64,000 nucleotides of DNA from the NCBI GenBank assembly GCA_012719175.1, contig JAAYAX010000005.1, positions 294,658-358,657 on the forward strand, read 5' to 3'. How positions within the stretch are numbered: position 1 is the first letter of the stretch; each line of letters opens with the position of its first letter. Made by a program: the position numbers and the translations under genes. This DNA comes from Methanomassiliicoccus sp. Its GTDB lineage: Archaea > Thermoplasmatota > Thermoplasmata > Methanomassiliicoccales > Methanomassiliicoccaceae. The notes below the pieces were generated by a model. The model saw only the letters and a list, made by a program, of their open reading frames with translations. It was not told the DNA's origin and ran no database searches. Below are positions 41,792 through 50,631 of the stretch, piece after piece.

Positions 41792-42469
41792 TCAGTGTCC
41801 TACGTACAGGCGATTGGCCAGGCTGGATGACAGACCGGCCTTTATGGTCTTCTCGGCCACGGCCCTGATGTCATAGGGAACCCGCAGGAGGAAGGCCTTG
41901 CGGGTCTCGGTATCATATATGGCGTAGCTTGAATCCGGGTCCCCGTCCCGGGGCTGGCCTATGGAGCCGGGGTTCACGATCATGCCGCTCCTGTACCTCT
42001 TGATGAACGGGATATGGGTGTGACCCAGCACCAACAAGCTGCAGCCTGTGGATTGCAGGACCTCCTCAGTGGCCTCCTCTTCGAATAGATAGTAATCATC
42101 ATCGAAGGGGGCCCCATGGTACATGGCTATGCTGGTCCCTCCGATGCTCATTGAGCGGTGGCGGGGCATCGCACGAATATACTCCACGGAGCTCTCTGAG
42201 AGCTGCGCAAGCGTCCACGACACCGCGCTGTTGGCCCAGGGGTTCATATGAGGGTCACCCGCGCTGAGCACCGCCCTGTCGTGGTTTCCCTGTATCGATA
42301 TGATCGCCCGGTCCCTGAAGAGAGCAATCGTCTCGTTGGGGAAGGGGTAATAACCTACGACATCCCCTGCGGAGATTATCTCTCCAACGTCCCGACCTTC
42401 CATGTCCTCCAGGACCGCCTTGAGGGCAATGAGGTTGGCATGGACATCGGAAATTAACGCTATTTTCAC
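41792..42469 (-). CDS. Metallophosphoesterase, YfcE/ApaH-like
   Basis: 225-residue calcineurin-like phosphoesterase: ALISDVHANLIAL (DxH), SAGDVVGYYPFPNE (GD), IQGNHDRAVL (GNHD), VLGHTHIPF (GHTH), and the family-typical VNPGSIGQPRDGDP. The GYYPFPNE loop is shared with small archaeal/bacterial phosphodiesterases near ApaH. Substrate unknown. It is 40 nt upstream of the ICC-like gene on the same strand, so the two may be co-expressed. Confidence 0.87.
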   Translation of the reverse strand: MKIALISDVHANLIALKAVLEDMEGRDVGEIISAGDVVGYYPFPNETIALFRDRAIISIQGNHDRAVLSAGDPHMNPWANSAVSWTLAQLSESSVEYIRAMPRHRSMSIGGTSIAMYHGAPFDDDYYLFEEEATEEVLQSTGCSLLVLGHTHIPFIKRYRSGMIVNPGSIGQPRDGDPDSSYAIYDTETRKAFLLRVPYDIRAVAEKTIKAGLSSSLANRLYVGH

Positions 42470-42508
42470 TGACGTTAATTAACCAGCATCAGTATTTGAG
42501 GGTGGCGC

Positions 42509-43942
42509 TCAGTTCACTCTCTTGAGCCCCCGCCGGAGAACGTCAGGAATGCATTCGATGACATCAGTGGCCATCAGGCTGTAACCGATCTTGTCGAACG
42601 CAAGATCGCCAGCGGCTCCATTGGTGAATGCAGCAATGCGGGCGGAATTGAACGGCGAGACGCTCTTGCTCAGGAGCGCTCCCACCTCTCCGGCAAGGAC
42701 GTCCCCGGTCCCACCAACGCTCATGCCCGCGTTCCCGGTCCTATTGAGCTTGGTCCAAGATCCATTAGACACTACATCTATCATCCCCTTGACCAGAAGA
42801 ACCACGCCCAGCTCCCTGGCGGCCTCGGTCACGTCCAGCTGGCGGGCGTCAATATCCTTGGGGAGCGTGCGCCCCATGAGCATGGCGTACTCACGGGCGT
42901 GAGGCGTGATGACACATCTCTTGCCCTCCAGCACCGTGACGTTCCGGGCCACGGCGGTGATGGCGTCAGCATCGATCGCCAGGGGGATATTGCAGTCCTC
43001 CACGATCTTCCGCACCGCCTCCTGGGTCGAGGGATCACATCCCAGACCGGGGCCGATGAGCAGCGCGTCCGAGGTCTTCATCATCTCCATGATGCACGGC
43101 ACGTCGGCCAGGTTGAGGACGTCATCGCTCAAACGGTGGACCACGAGATTCGGGGAGAACGACGCGATGGGGGCGTAGGACATCCATGGAGTGGCTATAT
43201 TGACCAGGTCCACACCCATTCGGTACGCGGCCAGCCCTGCCAATGCCGGGGCCCCGGTGAACGGACCACCGCCGACGATGAGGAGCCTCCCGCTCTCGCC
43301 TTTGTGCACATCTGGATTGCGCACCGGATAGTAGATCAGCTCCCCTGGACCTATGAACCGCTTGGCATCTGCAGGAATCCCGATGTCCTGCAGCACGATC
43401 TTGCCAGAGTTCCCCTCGTTCATGCCTTCCTTTATGCCCGTGAACGTGACCGTGAGATCGGCATCCACCTGGATGTCAGTTCCTAGCCCCGAGGGGACGT
43501 CCACTGAGACCACATAGGTGCTCGAGTCGTTGATGCGGTTGATGAGCGTGCGGTAAGGCTCCCGGACCTCCTTGAGGGTCCCCGTACCCAACAATGCATC
43601 GACCACGATGTCGAAGTTGGAGAAGTTCACTCCCACCGAGGACGAGGAGATATGCTTCACCTTTTCGAAGGCCCTCTTGGCAGCATCAGTCCTGATCTCT
43701 GAAGGAGGATTAGCCAGCAGGACCGTCACATCATTGTGGCGCATGAGGTTCCTCGCGGTCACGAATCCATCACCGGCGTTGTTGCCCACTCCGCACACCA
43801 CGGCGATCCTCTTGCCCGTGCCCAGCTCGTTCATTATGGTCTCGGCCACGGCCTCGCCGGCGTTCTCCATGAGCGCATCAATAGGGACCCCCAGGTACTC
43901 GGAGTTGATATCGAGCACCCGAACCTCCAGAAAGGGGAGCAT
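42509..43942 (-). CDS. nnr: Bifunctional NAD(P)H-hydrate repair enzyme
   Basis: Repairs damaged NAD(P)HX: the N-terminal half (YjeF_N, MENAGEAVAETIMNEL, CGVGNNAGDGFVTARNLM) epimerises R to S forms; the C-terminal half is the ADP-dependent dehydratase of ribokinase fold (LLIGPGLGCDPST, MSVGGTGDVLAGEVGALL). 477 residues from ATG 43942, about 45 more than the two domains need at minimum but normal for fusions. The upstream in-frame extension is rejected because a TATA at 43967-43975 lies 25-33 nt ahead of this ATG, indicating a leaderless start. Confidence 0.92.
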   Translation of the reverse strand: MLPFLEVRVLDINSEYLGVPIDALMENAGEAVAETIMNELGTGKRIAVVCGVGNNAGDGFVTARNLMRHNDVTVLLANPPSEIRTDAAKRAFEKVKHISSSSVGVNFSNFDIVVDALLGTGTLKEVREPYRTLINRINDSSTYVVSVDVPSGLGTDIQVDADLTVTFTGIKEGMNEGNSGKIVLQDIGIPADAKRFIGPGELIYYPVRNPDVHKGESGRLLIVGGGPFTGAPALAGLAAYRMGVDLVNIATPWMSYAPIASFSPNLVVHRLSDDVLNLADVPCIMEMMKTSDALLIGPGLGCDPSTQEAVRKIVEDCNIPLAIDADAITAVARNVTVLEGKRCVITPHAREYAMLMGRTLPKDIDARQLDVTEAARELGVVLLVKGMIDVVSNGSWTKLNRTGNAGMSVGGTGDVLAGEVGALLSKSVSPFNSARIAAFTNGAAGDLAFDKIGYSLMATDVIECIPDVLRRGLKRVN

Positions 43943-43966
43943 GAACTCGAGTATGAGGATGATGGA

Positions 43967-43975
43967 GTTAAAGTC
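43967..43975 (-). promoter_or_regulatory. TATA box of nnr
   Basis: Minus-strand AAAAAGACTTTAAC, with GACTTTAAC 25-33 nt before ATG 43942; supports a leaderless transcript and that start. Confidence 0.45.
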
Positions 43976-44121
43976 TTTTTGTCCGCACCACAGAAGGGAT
44001 GCAGGTAAACGTCTCCCTCTGATCTGCATCAACCACAGGGTGACGCGTTTACCAAAGATGCATGAGGGCTACCATTTAATACTGGGATTTCATTCAAAAA
44101 AATAGGATTAGTGAGCTGTAA

Positions 44122-44412
44122 TTGAGCGATATCAAGAGGATAGTTTTGGACGTACTGAAGCCGCATCATCCTTCCATAGTAGAGCTCTCTCAGCGCCTGA
44201 GCGTGTTGGAGGGGACCTCCGGGGTGAACATATCCATAGTCGAAGTGGACCAGGACACCGAGACCGTCAAGATAACCATCGAGGGGAACGCCATCATCTT
44301 TGATGACGTCGAGACAGCCATAACCGAGGCCGGGGCCGTCATCCACTCTGTGGACAGTGTATCCGCAGGGAAGAGACTGGTGGAAGAGGTGGAGACGTTC
44401 CAGGACCGCTGA
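44122..44412 (+). CDS. DUF211 family protein
   Basis: 96-residue ferredoxin-fold protein of the archaeal DUF211 family, which occurs as a conserved small protein of unknown function, possibly ligand-binding oligomers. [40 protein letters not shown] and [20 protein letters not shown] are the family segments. The start is TTG at 44122 with GTGAG upstream; no ATG fits the conserved N-terminus. Single gene, followed by a T8 tract at 44496-44503 that may terminate it. Confidence 0.88.
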   Translation: MSDIKRIVLDVLKPHHPSIVELSQRLSVLEGTSGVNISIVEVDQDTETVKITIEGNAIIFDDVETAITEAGAVIHSVDSVSAGKRLVEEVETFQDR

Positions 44413-44590
44413 ACTCCCCCTTCTAAAAGTATCATCACGCCCACCAAACCTCCTGGATGACCATGAAGCTTCATTGTGAGGGGGTTATTGTCCCTTTTTT
44501 TTATCCATCGGACCATGCACGGAATGACTATAGGTTAGGCTCTGGCCCGGGACGGTATTTACCGTTGACAGACCGCATTGGCCGGACGGT

Positions 44591-44884
44591 TCAAGAGCGG
44601 GGGACAGACCGTAGCTGCTCCGCGACCCGAGGCAGTAGCTGAGATTTGGGCATGGTGTTCTCTACCAGCAGAAGACCCTGCTTGTTCCACCAGGCACCCG
44701 GATAGGACTTGCCTTCCTCCATCTTGTACTGCAGGCCCAGCTTCTCTACTGCCTTGATGATCATGGCCATCGAAGGCTCCTGGATGGCCAGCGCTTTCAC
44801 GACCCGACGGCCTTGTGACCGGGTTCGTGAGATGTCAAAATACTCCGGCCACAGCACCCAGGCTTTGTCAGCATCGAAGGCCAT
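44591..44884 (-). CDS. srp19: Signal recognition particle 19 kDa protein
   Basis: Assembly protein of archaeal SRP: binds SRP RNA helices 6 and 8 and promotes SRP54 loading. 97 residues. WPEYFDISRTRSQGRRV, VEKLGLQYKMEEGKSYPGAW and the terminal RVAEQLRSV match archaeal SRP19. It is 40 nt downstream of rps8e on the same strand. Confidence 0.93.
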   Translation of the reverse strand: MAFDADKAWVLWPEYFDISRTRSQGRRVVKALAIQEPSMAMIIKAVEKLGLQYKMEEGKSYPGAWWNKQGLLLVENTMPKSQLLPRVAEQLRSVPRS

Positions 44885-44924
44885 GGTCGGTCATTCTCCC
44901 AAAGTGTATAAAAGGGGTTTGGTC

Positions 44925-45308
44925 TCACTCGGAGATGAGGACCGCGTTGATGGTGCCGTCCTGCCCTGGCCGGGAAGTGATTCTGGCGATTCCGAGCTCG
45001 GTCTGGATGGTAGCCCCGCGGTTCATGATGTTACGCTGTACATAGTTGGGGTTGGCGGGGTTGGACTTGACGGTAACGATCTTTACCCTCTTGACCTGGT
45101 TGTTCTTGGGGTCCACGACGTTGGCATAGGCAGCATGGAGCATCTTGACCTTGTGGTTTCCACCCATGGTGCGGTACATCCTGATGCTCTCCTCGCCCAG
45201 GTTGGTAAGGAGGGGCTCGCGTCCGACCTCGTAACGCCTCTTCTTTCTGTTCAATACCAGGCGGCCGCCGGTAGGTTTCCGCTTTGATTTACCCTGCCAA
45301 AGTGCCAT
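44925..45308 (-). CDS. rps8e: 30S ribosomal protein eS8
   Basis: Archaeal/eukaryotic small-subunit protein, 127 residues in the short archaeal form. WQGKSKRKPTGGRLVLNRKK is the diagnostic N-terminus; NPANPNYVQRNIMNRGATIQ and ITSRPGQDGTINAVL close it. GAGGAT precedes the ATG by 5 nt, and a TATA element (TTTTATATC, 45337-45345 minus) lies about 30-38 nt upstream. Confidence 0.95.
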   Translation of the reverse strand: MALWQGKSKRKPTGGRLVLNRKKRRYEVGREPLLTNLGEESIRMYRTMGGNHKVKMLHAAYANVVDPKNNQVKRVKIVTVKSNPANPNYVQRNIMNRGATIQTELGIARITSRPGQDGTINAVLISE

Positions 45309-45336
45309 ACTAATCCTCTGCCACTAAAATAAAGGT

Positions 45337-45346
45337 GATATAAAAG
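45337..45346 (-). promoter_or_regulatory. TATA box of rps8e-srp19
   Basis: Minus-strand CTTTTATATC, 29-38 nt upstream of the rps8e ATG; predicted start a few bases before the coding sequence. Confidence 0.5.
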
Positions 45347-45474
45347 GTTTGCTAGGTACAACCCTATTGGAGCTTCTGGGCCACCCCCTCCTTCGTTTTA
45401 CCATCTGGCAATGACGATCATTACTCAAGGGGGATGACCCGGGACCATGGCGGGCTAAGCTTGATCGCGCTCTC

Positions 45475-46293
45475 TCACTCCACGGGCAGCTGCACTTCGG
45501 TCAGTAGCTCCTGCGTCGGTGTGACCTCTGGGTCGTTCAGGTAGAACTCCCGGGCGGGGCCGGTCGGCCTATAGCCGTTCTCCTGGATGTAATTGAGCAC
45601 CCTCGTCCAAGCCTCCCCGACCGTCTCATAGACCCCTCGGTGGACGGCCGTAACGGCTCGACCACCAACAAGGGTCCGGACCTCCAGCCCATTCTCGGCC
45701 ACAACCGGTCCAGTCACCGGAGCACCTACCTCCATGTCGGCATCCACGTCGCACGAGCCCATGGAATGGTAGATCGTGAACGGAGGCCCCACCAAACGCG
45801 CCTGGGGCTGCGCTACGACCGCCTGATAGACCTCTCCTAGAAGTCGCGGGATGACCTCGCCGTACGCTCCCTTATCTCTCTTAGTAACCACCCTCATGGG
45901 GGCTATGTCCACAACCTTCGGTATGTCCTGGCTCATATCCAATATCCTCTCCAGATCATTTCTCTCCAGGACCTTCCTGATCCCCTCGAGCTCCTCCACC
46001 CGCCCCCTAACGTCTGCGATCTTGGCCTCGATGATCGGGCTGATAACGGAGCGATCCGATCGTCCGTCGATGACATCGACTATGGCCTTCATCTCCTGTA
46101 TCCCGAAGCCCAGACCGGACAATCGCTGAAGGAGAAGTCCCCGGGATACCTGCTCGAAGCTATAGAAGCGGTAGCCGGTGATCTCCTTCCTGGCAGGCAT
46201 CAGCAGCCCTTTCTCCTCATAGTAGCGTAGCGCCTTGGGCGTCAGCCTGGTGAGGATAGAGAAGCTGCCAATGGCGAGAAGCTCGTTGGTCAT
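45475..46293 (-). CDS. MerR-type regulator with GyrI-like effector domain (BmrR-like)
   Basis: 272 residues from ATG 46293. N-terminal winged-helix MerR DNA-binding domain (AIGSFSILTRLTPKALRYYE, GYRFYSFEQ), a dimerising coiled coil (about 75-120), and a C-terminal GyrI/SOUL-like small-molecule-binding domain (EVYQAVVAQPQARLVGPPFT ... NGYRPTGPAREFYLNDPEVT) as in BmrR multidrug sensors. In bacteria such regulators activate efflux pumps; no transporter adjoins it here, and the MFS gene at 49.4 kb is the nearest candidate target. An in-frame upstream extension lacks MerR homology. Confidence 0.87.
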   Translation of the reverse strand: MTNELLAIGSFSILTRLTPKALRYYEEKGLLMPARKEITGYRFYSFEQVSRGLLLQRLSGLGFGIQEMKAIVDVIDGRSDRSVISPIIEAKIADVRGRVEELEGIRKVLERNDLERILDMSQDIPKVVDIAPMRVVTKRDKGAYGEVIPRLLGEVYQAVVAQPQARLVGPPFTIYHSMGSCDVDADMEVGAPVTGPVVAENGLEVRTLVGGRAVTAVHRGVYETVGEAWTRVLNYIQENGYRPTGPAREFYLNDPEVTPTQELLTEVQLPVE

Positions 46294-46502
46294 TAAGGTC
46301 CCTGAACAGCAATTAGATTCGTAATATTTTTGACGGCGTAGTCTGCCCCGGGGCAAGGTCGATCGTCCTGATATCCGCCCCCCCTCTCGATGGCATTGAA
46401 CAACTCCTGATGGTGCGGCCTCGTGACCTCAAGGTAGCATAACCCACGTTCAGCCTGTCATTGGTGCTGAGGGATCTGCGATCCAGGAAGATGGATGCGC
46501 CC

Positions 46503-47144
46503 TCAATCCGTGATCGGGTCCAGCAGGGTCATCCGTACCCCTTCGTCGATCTCCATGAGGCCTGAGCAACCGTCCTTGGCGGCGCCGGGGTTCATGAACA
46601 CCGTGCCATCGCTCTCCATGATGCCACGGTCCTCGTGGATGTGGCCCGAGAGCACCGCTTTGGGTCGGTACTCCTTCACCAGCTTGAGGATGGCCTCGCT
46701 GCCGACATGCATTCCCGAGGGGATCCTGTCGTTGAAGCCCAGGGGAGGAGCGTGCAGCACCATCACCGCGCCCTTCTCCATCAAAGGCCTAAGGGCGCTC
46801 TCGATATCCACCTCCTCCAGCTCGAAGGGCGTCTCGAATATGGTGGGATTAGAACCACCAAGGCCGATGAACGATTCACCTTTCACCATTACCTTCCTTG
46901 CGTGCAGGAGCGTCGCGTGCCTCTCGATCTCAGAACATACCTCGAGCGGATCGCAGTTCCCAGGTATGGCGTAGGCGGGGCGATCGAGACGGGATAGGAA
47001 CTCGGAGGCCCATGCTGCCGGACCGAAGTGCGTTATGTCCCCCAGCACGAGGTAGGCGTCCACGCCGTGCTCGTTCGCCAGACGCAGGGCCCAGGAGGCC
47101 ACCTTTTCCCTGCCATGAATGTCAGAAAGGACCAGGAACTTCAT
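46503..47144 (-). CDS. Metallophosphoesterase
   Basis: 213-residue calcineurin-like phosphoesterase, third in an 8-kb stretch. Motifs: VLSDIHGREKV (DxH), VLGDITHFGP (GD), IPGNCDPLEV (GNCD in place of GNHD), LHAPP and LSGHIHEDRG (GHxH). The GNCD variant and FNDRIPSG are typical of archaeal/bacterial MJ-type small phosphoesterases. Substrate unknown. Confidence 0.86.
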   Translation of the reverse strand: MKFLVLSDIHGREKVASWALRLANEHGVDAYLVLGDITHFGPAAWASEFLSRLDRPAYAIPGNCDPLEVCSEIERHATLLHARKVMVKGESFIGLGGSNPTIFETPFELEEVDIESALRPLMEKGAVMVLHAPPLGFNDRIPSGMHVGSEAILKLVKEYRPKAVLSGHIHEDRGIMESDGTVFMNPGAAKDGCSGLMEIDEGVRMTLLDPITD

Positions 47145-47180
47145 GGACCACCAATGGCGGCCTCACCTGATTATTTTTTC

Positions 47181-48107
47181 TCAGGACAGGCCCAGCATAC
47201 CCAGCCCGATCTCGCCGTATGCAAGGGCGTAGGCGATCAGATATCCCGTGATAGCCCCTGTGTTCAGGAAGGGGAGTCCAGCCTGGGGACGGCCGCGGAG
47301 GACGTAACGGAACAGAACCAGGTAGCCCAGGAGCCCTCCCACCATGGCCCCCACCGCTGCCCACAGGTTGGCCGTCATGAGAAATGACGCGGTCTCCGGA
47401 AGGTACAATGAAGCAGAGACCGCCAGCAGCCCCGGGATCACGGTGTCCCCCAGACCCATATAGAACGCATCCCGGGGCTCATCCTTCTTGGGCAGTATGG
47501 ACCCTTTCTTCACCACGTTGTCCATGGAGAAGCCTTCCTTCTGAGGAACGATGAACAGGACCGGCAGGCGCATGGTGGAGACGCCTTCTGCCAGGGTGAT
47601 CATGTGCTTGGTCTTGTATACCGATATGGCATCGTATACCGCCATGATCACGAGGAGGATGATGACCGGCAGTATGCCCAAGGACATGCCGAGGATGGCC
47701 GTCACCCCTACGGCTATGATGAGGCCCACGCCGTCTATCACGTACCACTCCCCCTTCTTCGCCAGCAGGTACATCAGGCCCCCGGCCAAGGCCAATGATG
47801 CGATGAGAGCCAATGTCCCCTCTGGGTCCACAAGGAGGAACAAGGGGATGAACACGTAGAGCATGGTGATGAAGATGCTGACATAGAAGATCGACTGAAC
47901 GATCCGCTTCCTGCCGTACTTGATCAGGATCAGTATGATGCCGGTCATGACCAGCACCAGAAAGATGTATATGAACGGATTGATGGGATCGTTAGGCTCG
48001 GGGAAGGCCGAGAACTCGGGCATGAACAGAGGGGCCAGAAGGATGGCCCCGGTCTGCACGAACAGGTAGATCGCGGCCATGGCCAGCAGGGGTAGGTCCT
48101 TGCGCAC
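47181..48107 (-). CDS. Presenilin/signal-peptide-peptidase family intramembrane aspartyl protease
   Basis: 308 residues with about nine membrane helices. The two catalytic aspartates are in AVYDAIS (Y158-D159) and GLGD (218-221), the signature of the A22 family, and the PAL motif position reads GLPFLN (278-282). A soluble loop (about 188-212, Lys-rich) separates helices 6 and 7, as in archaeal presenilin homologues. Cleaves peptides within the membrane; possible roles are signal-peptide clearance or regulated proteolysis. It runs in the same direction as the downstream phosphoesterase gene. Confidence 0.88.
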   Translation of the reverse strand: MRKDLPLLAMAAIYLFVQTGAILLAPLFMPEFSAFPEPNDPINPFIYIFLVLVMTGIILILIKYGRKRIVQSIFYVSIFITMLYVFIPLFLLVDPEGTLALIASLALAGGLMYLLAKKGEWYVIDGVGLIIAVGVTAILGMSLGILPVIILLVIMAVYDAISVYKTKHMITLAEGVSTMRLPVLFIVPQKEGFSMDNVVKKGSILPKKDEPRDAFYMGLGDTVIPGLLAVSASLYLPETASFLMTANLWAAVGAMVGGLLGYLVLFRYVLRGRPQAGLPFLNTGAITGYLIAYALAYGEIGLGMLGLS

Positions 48108-48198
48108 GCCACGGCTAAGGATTCCGGCTAGATAACGATGCCGAGCAGGTTACCAGATGCCCGGCCGCACTGATAGTTACGTCCAGATGAGCGAGATA

Positions 48199-48693
48199 TC
48201 ATCCTTGCCCCTGCTCTCTAACGCTCCTTATGGCCTGCTTGCCCGACATGTGCTCGATCTCTACCTCAATGATGCAGACCCTGCCCCCGCACTTCTCGAT
48301 CTCCTTGTGTCCTTCCTCGGGGAACTCGGGGGAGTACTTCTCGTTCAGCCGCTCCAAGGCCTGTCGACGGTCCAGATCGTCCGTCACGATCCTCGCCCTA
48401 CCGAACACTATGACGCTGCGGTAGTCGGTGGCGAACGCCTTGGGGACAACCTTATCCCTCTGCACAACGCAGAAAGAGACCCTGCAGTCGTTCCGGATGC
48501 AGTCCATCTTGTGCCCCTCCTGGGCGCAGTGGAAGTAGATTCTGCCGTCTCCGTAGACGTAGTTGAGGGGTACGGCGTACGGATAGTCGTCCGCCCCCAT
48601 CAGGCCCAGGACCCCTGTGGAACATGACCTGAGGATCTCTCCGCATTCCTCTTCCGGGAGCTCCTGCCCCCTACGCCTCATCACTCTGGACAT
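48199..48693 (-). CDS. FMN-binding pyridoxamine 5'-phosphate oxidase-like protein (NimA-like)
   Basis: 164-residue split-beta-barrel flavoprotein. RRRGQELPEEECGEILRSCS, TGVLGLMGADDYPYAVPLNY, GRIYFHCAQEGHKMDCIRND and VIVFGRARIV are typical of the group annotated as 5-nitroimidazole-resistance NimA and relatives. Probably uses FMN or F420 to reduce a small substrate. No resistance role should be assumed in an anaerobic archaeon. Monocistronic. Confidence 0.87.
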   Translation of the reverse strand: MSRVMRRRGQELPEEECGEILRSCSTGVLGLMGADDYPYAVPLNYVYGDGRIYFHCAQEGHKMDCIRNDCRVSFCVVQRDKVVPKAFATDYRSVIVFGRARIVTDDLDRRQALERLNEKYSPEFPEEGHKEIEKCGGRVCIIEVEIEHMSGKQAIRSVREQGQG

Positions 48694-48801
48694 AAAAGGG
48701 ACAAATGACCTTTCTCATTGATATTCAGCACGGTCAGGAGATGACGATACAAGGGGATCATGAGGCGGTTTGTACGGACCGATCATGAAGGACCGGAGAA
48801 A

Positions 48802-48809
48802 ATATTTAT
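48802..48809 (+). promoter_or_regulatory. TATA box of the 48836 gene
   Basis: ATATTTAT, 27-34 nt upstream of GTG 48836 with no ribosome site between, indicating a leaderless mRNA and supporting the GTG start. Confidence 0.5.
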
Positions 48810-48835
48810 CTAGTGGGCGGACGTCGAAATAACTC

Positions 48836-49357
48836 GTGAACAAAGAGTTAACAACTTCAGGTTCAAAGTATTCTGCCAGATTGGAGATGGCTAAGGGCTT
48901 GGCGGACATCTTCGAGGTTGTGAAGGATGCCGTGAGCTCGCAGCTGGGCCTGTCGCGGGGAGGACTGATGATGGGCATCGCGGAACTGGGCGGACGACCG
49001 GACGGGTGGGTCGGCGGGTTCTATCCTCTGGCCACCAACATAATCGTAATGAACAAGGGGTCGATGAACAGGATCAAGCGGGAGCAGCCACATCTCTACA
49101 ACTCCTACTGCTTTCACATCCTCCTGCACGAGTACATCCATACCGTAGGATACACCGATGAGGCCATGACCCGGAGGAAGACCCTGGAGATAAGCGCCAA
49201 TCTCTTCGGCAAGGAACATGACGTAACCAAGATGGCAGCCGATCTCAGCCAGTACTTCCCCCATATGACGTATGTCGTTCCCCAGGAACAGCCCCAGGAC
49301 CTCGACCTGGAGCTGGTGAAGGGTTTCGATCGGTCCTGCGCCAGCTATATCTGCTGA
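48836..49357 (+). CDS. Putative zinc metalloprotease-like protein (HExxH)
   Basis: 173 residues, GTG start, leaderless promoter. HILLHEYIHTVGY contains a textbook HExxH motif (H98, E99, H102) in a predicted helix, and a possible third ligand lies in the following charged region (EISANLFGKEHDV). The N-terminal half (MAKGLADIFEVVKDAVSSQL, GGRPDGWVGGFYPLATNIIV) is unlike known peptidases I recall. No signal peptide, so it acts in the cytosol. Convergent with the MFS gene. Confidence 0.75.
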   Translation: MNKELTTSGSKYSARLEMAKGLADIFEVVKDAVSSQLGLSRGGLMMGIAELGGRPDGWVGGFYPLATNIIVMNKGSMNRIKREQPHLYNSYCFHILLHEYIHTVGYTDEAMTRRKTLEISANLFGKEHDVTKMAADLSQYFPHMTYVVPQEQPQDLDLELVKGFDRSCASYIC

Positions 49358-49367
49358 TCGCTTCTGA

Positions 49368-50570
49368 TCAGGAACTGGAAGGGGCCGTCCCGGACCTGCG
49401 GAAGGCCCCCAGATACAGGGGCACCGAGAACAGGGCGATGGCGGCCGCGAACAGGAACCCCATCAGGGGCGAGGTCGCATCCAACAGACCGCCGAGAATG
49501 GTGGTCATGGCCGCCCCCGCCAGGTACGTGAAGGAGGCGAACAGGGACAGGGCAGAGGCCCGAATGCGATCGGGGACGAGGTCGTTGCGCCACACCATCA
49601 GCGGGGGCCATCCCAGGCCGTAGGAGAGCCCGCACAGGGCGAACAGGAAGCAGGACACCTCGAGGGACGGCCCCATCGCCAAAAGCGTGAAACCGGTGAG
49701 CAGGCCTCCGCTGGATAGGACCATCACCCGGTGGTAGCCGATCCTCGATGATGCGCGTGGGGCGAGGAACGCTCCGGTGGCGCTGCAGAGCATGAGGATG
49801 GAGAAGTAAATACCCAGCATGTCCGTGCCCAGGCCGATCGTCACCAGATAGGGTTGGTAAAGGAAAAGATAGATGGTGCCAGCTGTGTAGCGGCAGGTCT
49901 CCGCCACGGTCAGCATCTGCAGGCTGACATGATTCCTATAATATCGAAGGCACTCCCCGAGGATGGTGCGCAGAGCCACCGTTTCCATTCCGTAGTTCTC
50001 CTCCAGGCTCCTCCAGACCATGACCGCGCAGACGATGGCGATGATGGCCGCTCCCAGGAACGGCATGTTCAACGAGATCGTCACCAGAGCGGAGGCGATG
50101 ATGCCGGCCACGACCCCCAGGACATAGGAGATGCTCATCATGGCGGTGAACGCCAGGCTACCCTCCGCAGCCCTGCCCTCCTTGCGCAGCCTATCGTACA
50201 CCCAGGCCTCGTTGGAGCCGTTGACAAGGGCCCAGCCGATGGCCCAGAAGACCTCGGCGATCAGGAAGGCGGTGAAGTTCCTGGTGAACGCATAGATGAG
50301 CATGGACCCGGCGGTGACCGCTATTCCGGTGGCCAGTGCCCTCCTCCTCCCATAACGGTCGGCGATGTTGCCCATGGGAAGGCTCAGAAATGCGCAGAAG
50401 GCGAGGTTCACGGAATAGATGATGCTCATCTGCAGGTAGCTGAGGCCGCTCTCCTGCAGGTAGAAGATGAAGTAGGCCTGGAAAACCAGCAGCGACAGGT
50501 TCACCAGGCTCATGGCTAGGATGTACTGCCTCGATGTCCTTCCCAATGTGGCGGTGTTGAAGAAGGGCAT
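49368..50570 (-). CDS. MFS transporter
   Basis: 400-residue major-facilitator permease with 12 predicted helices. The motif-A-like loop between helices 2 and 3 reads GNIADRYGRRRALATG, which is diagnostic, and the repeat in the second half is APRASSRIGYHRVMVLSSG. Acidic residues in helix 4-5 (NGSNEAWVYDRLRKEG) resemble drug/proton antiporters of this group. Substrate unknown; a role in efflux with the MerR regulator at 45.5 kb is speculation. Confidence 0.9.
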   Translation of the reverse strand: MPFFNTATLGRTSRQYILAMSLVNLSLLVFQAYFIFYLQESGLSYLQMSIIYSVNLAFCAFLSLPMGNIADRYGRRRALATGIAVTAGSMLIYAFTRNFTAFLIAEVFWAIGWALVNGSNEAWVYDRLRKEGRAAEGSLAFTAMMSISYVLGVVAGIIASALVTISLNMPFLGAAIIAIVCAVMVWRSLEENYGMETVALRTILGECLRYYRNHVSLQMLTVAETCRYTAGTIYLFLYQPYLVTIGLGTDMLGIYFSILMLCSATGAFLAPRASSRIGYHRVMVLSSGGLLTGFTLLAMGPSLEVSCFLFALCGLSYGLGWPPLMVWRNDLVPDRIRASALSLFASFTYLAGAAMTTILGGLLDATSPLMGFLFAAAIALFSVPLYLGAFRRSGTAPSSS

Positions 50571-50631
50571 GAGGTCACCTAGAGGTAATGATAGGGGGAA
50601 GGGGTGGGACCGCCGATAAAGGAAACGGACC

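Noticed and set aside
40957..47144. Three metallophosphoesterases within 6.2 kb as a functional cluster
   Set aside because: They belong to different subfamilies, are interrupted by unrelated housekeeping genes and share no operon, so proximity alone does not support a joint system.
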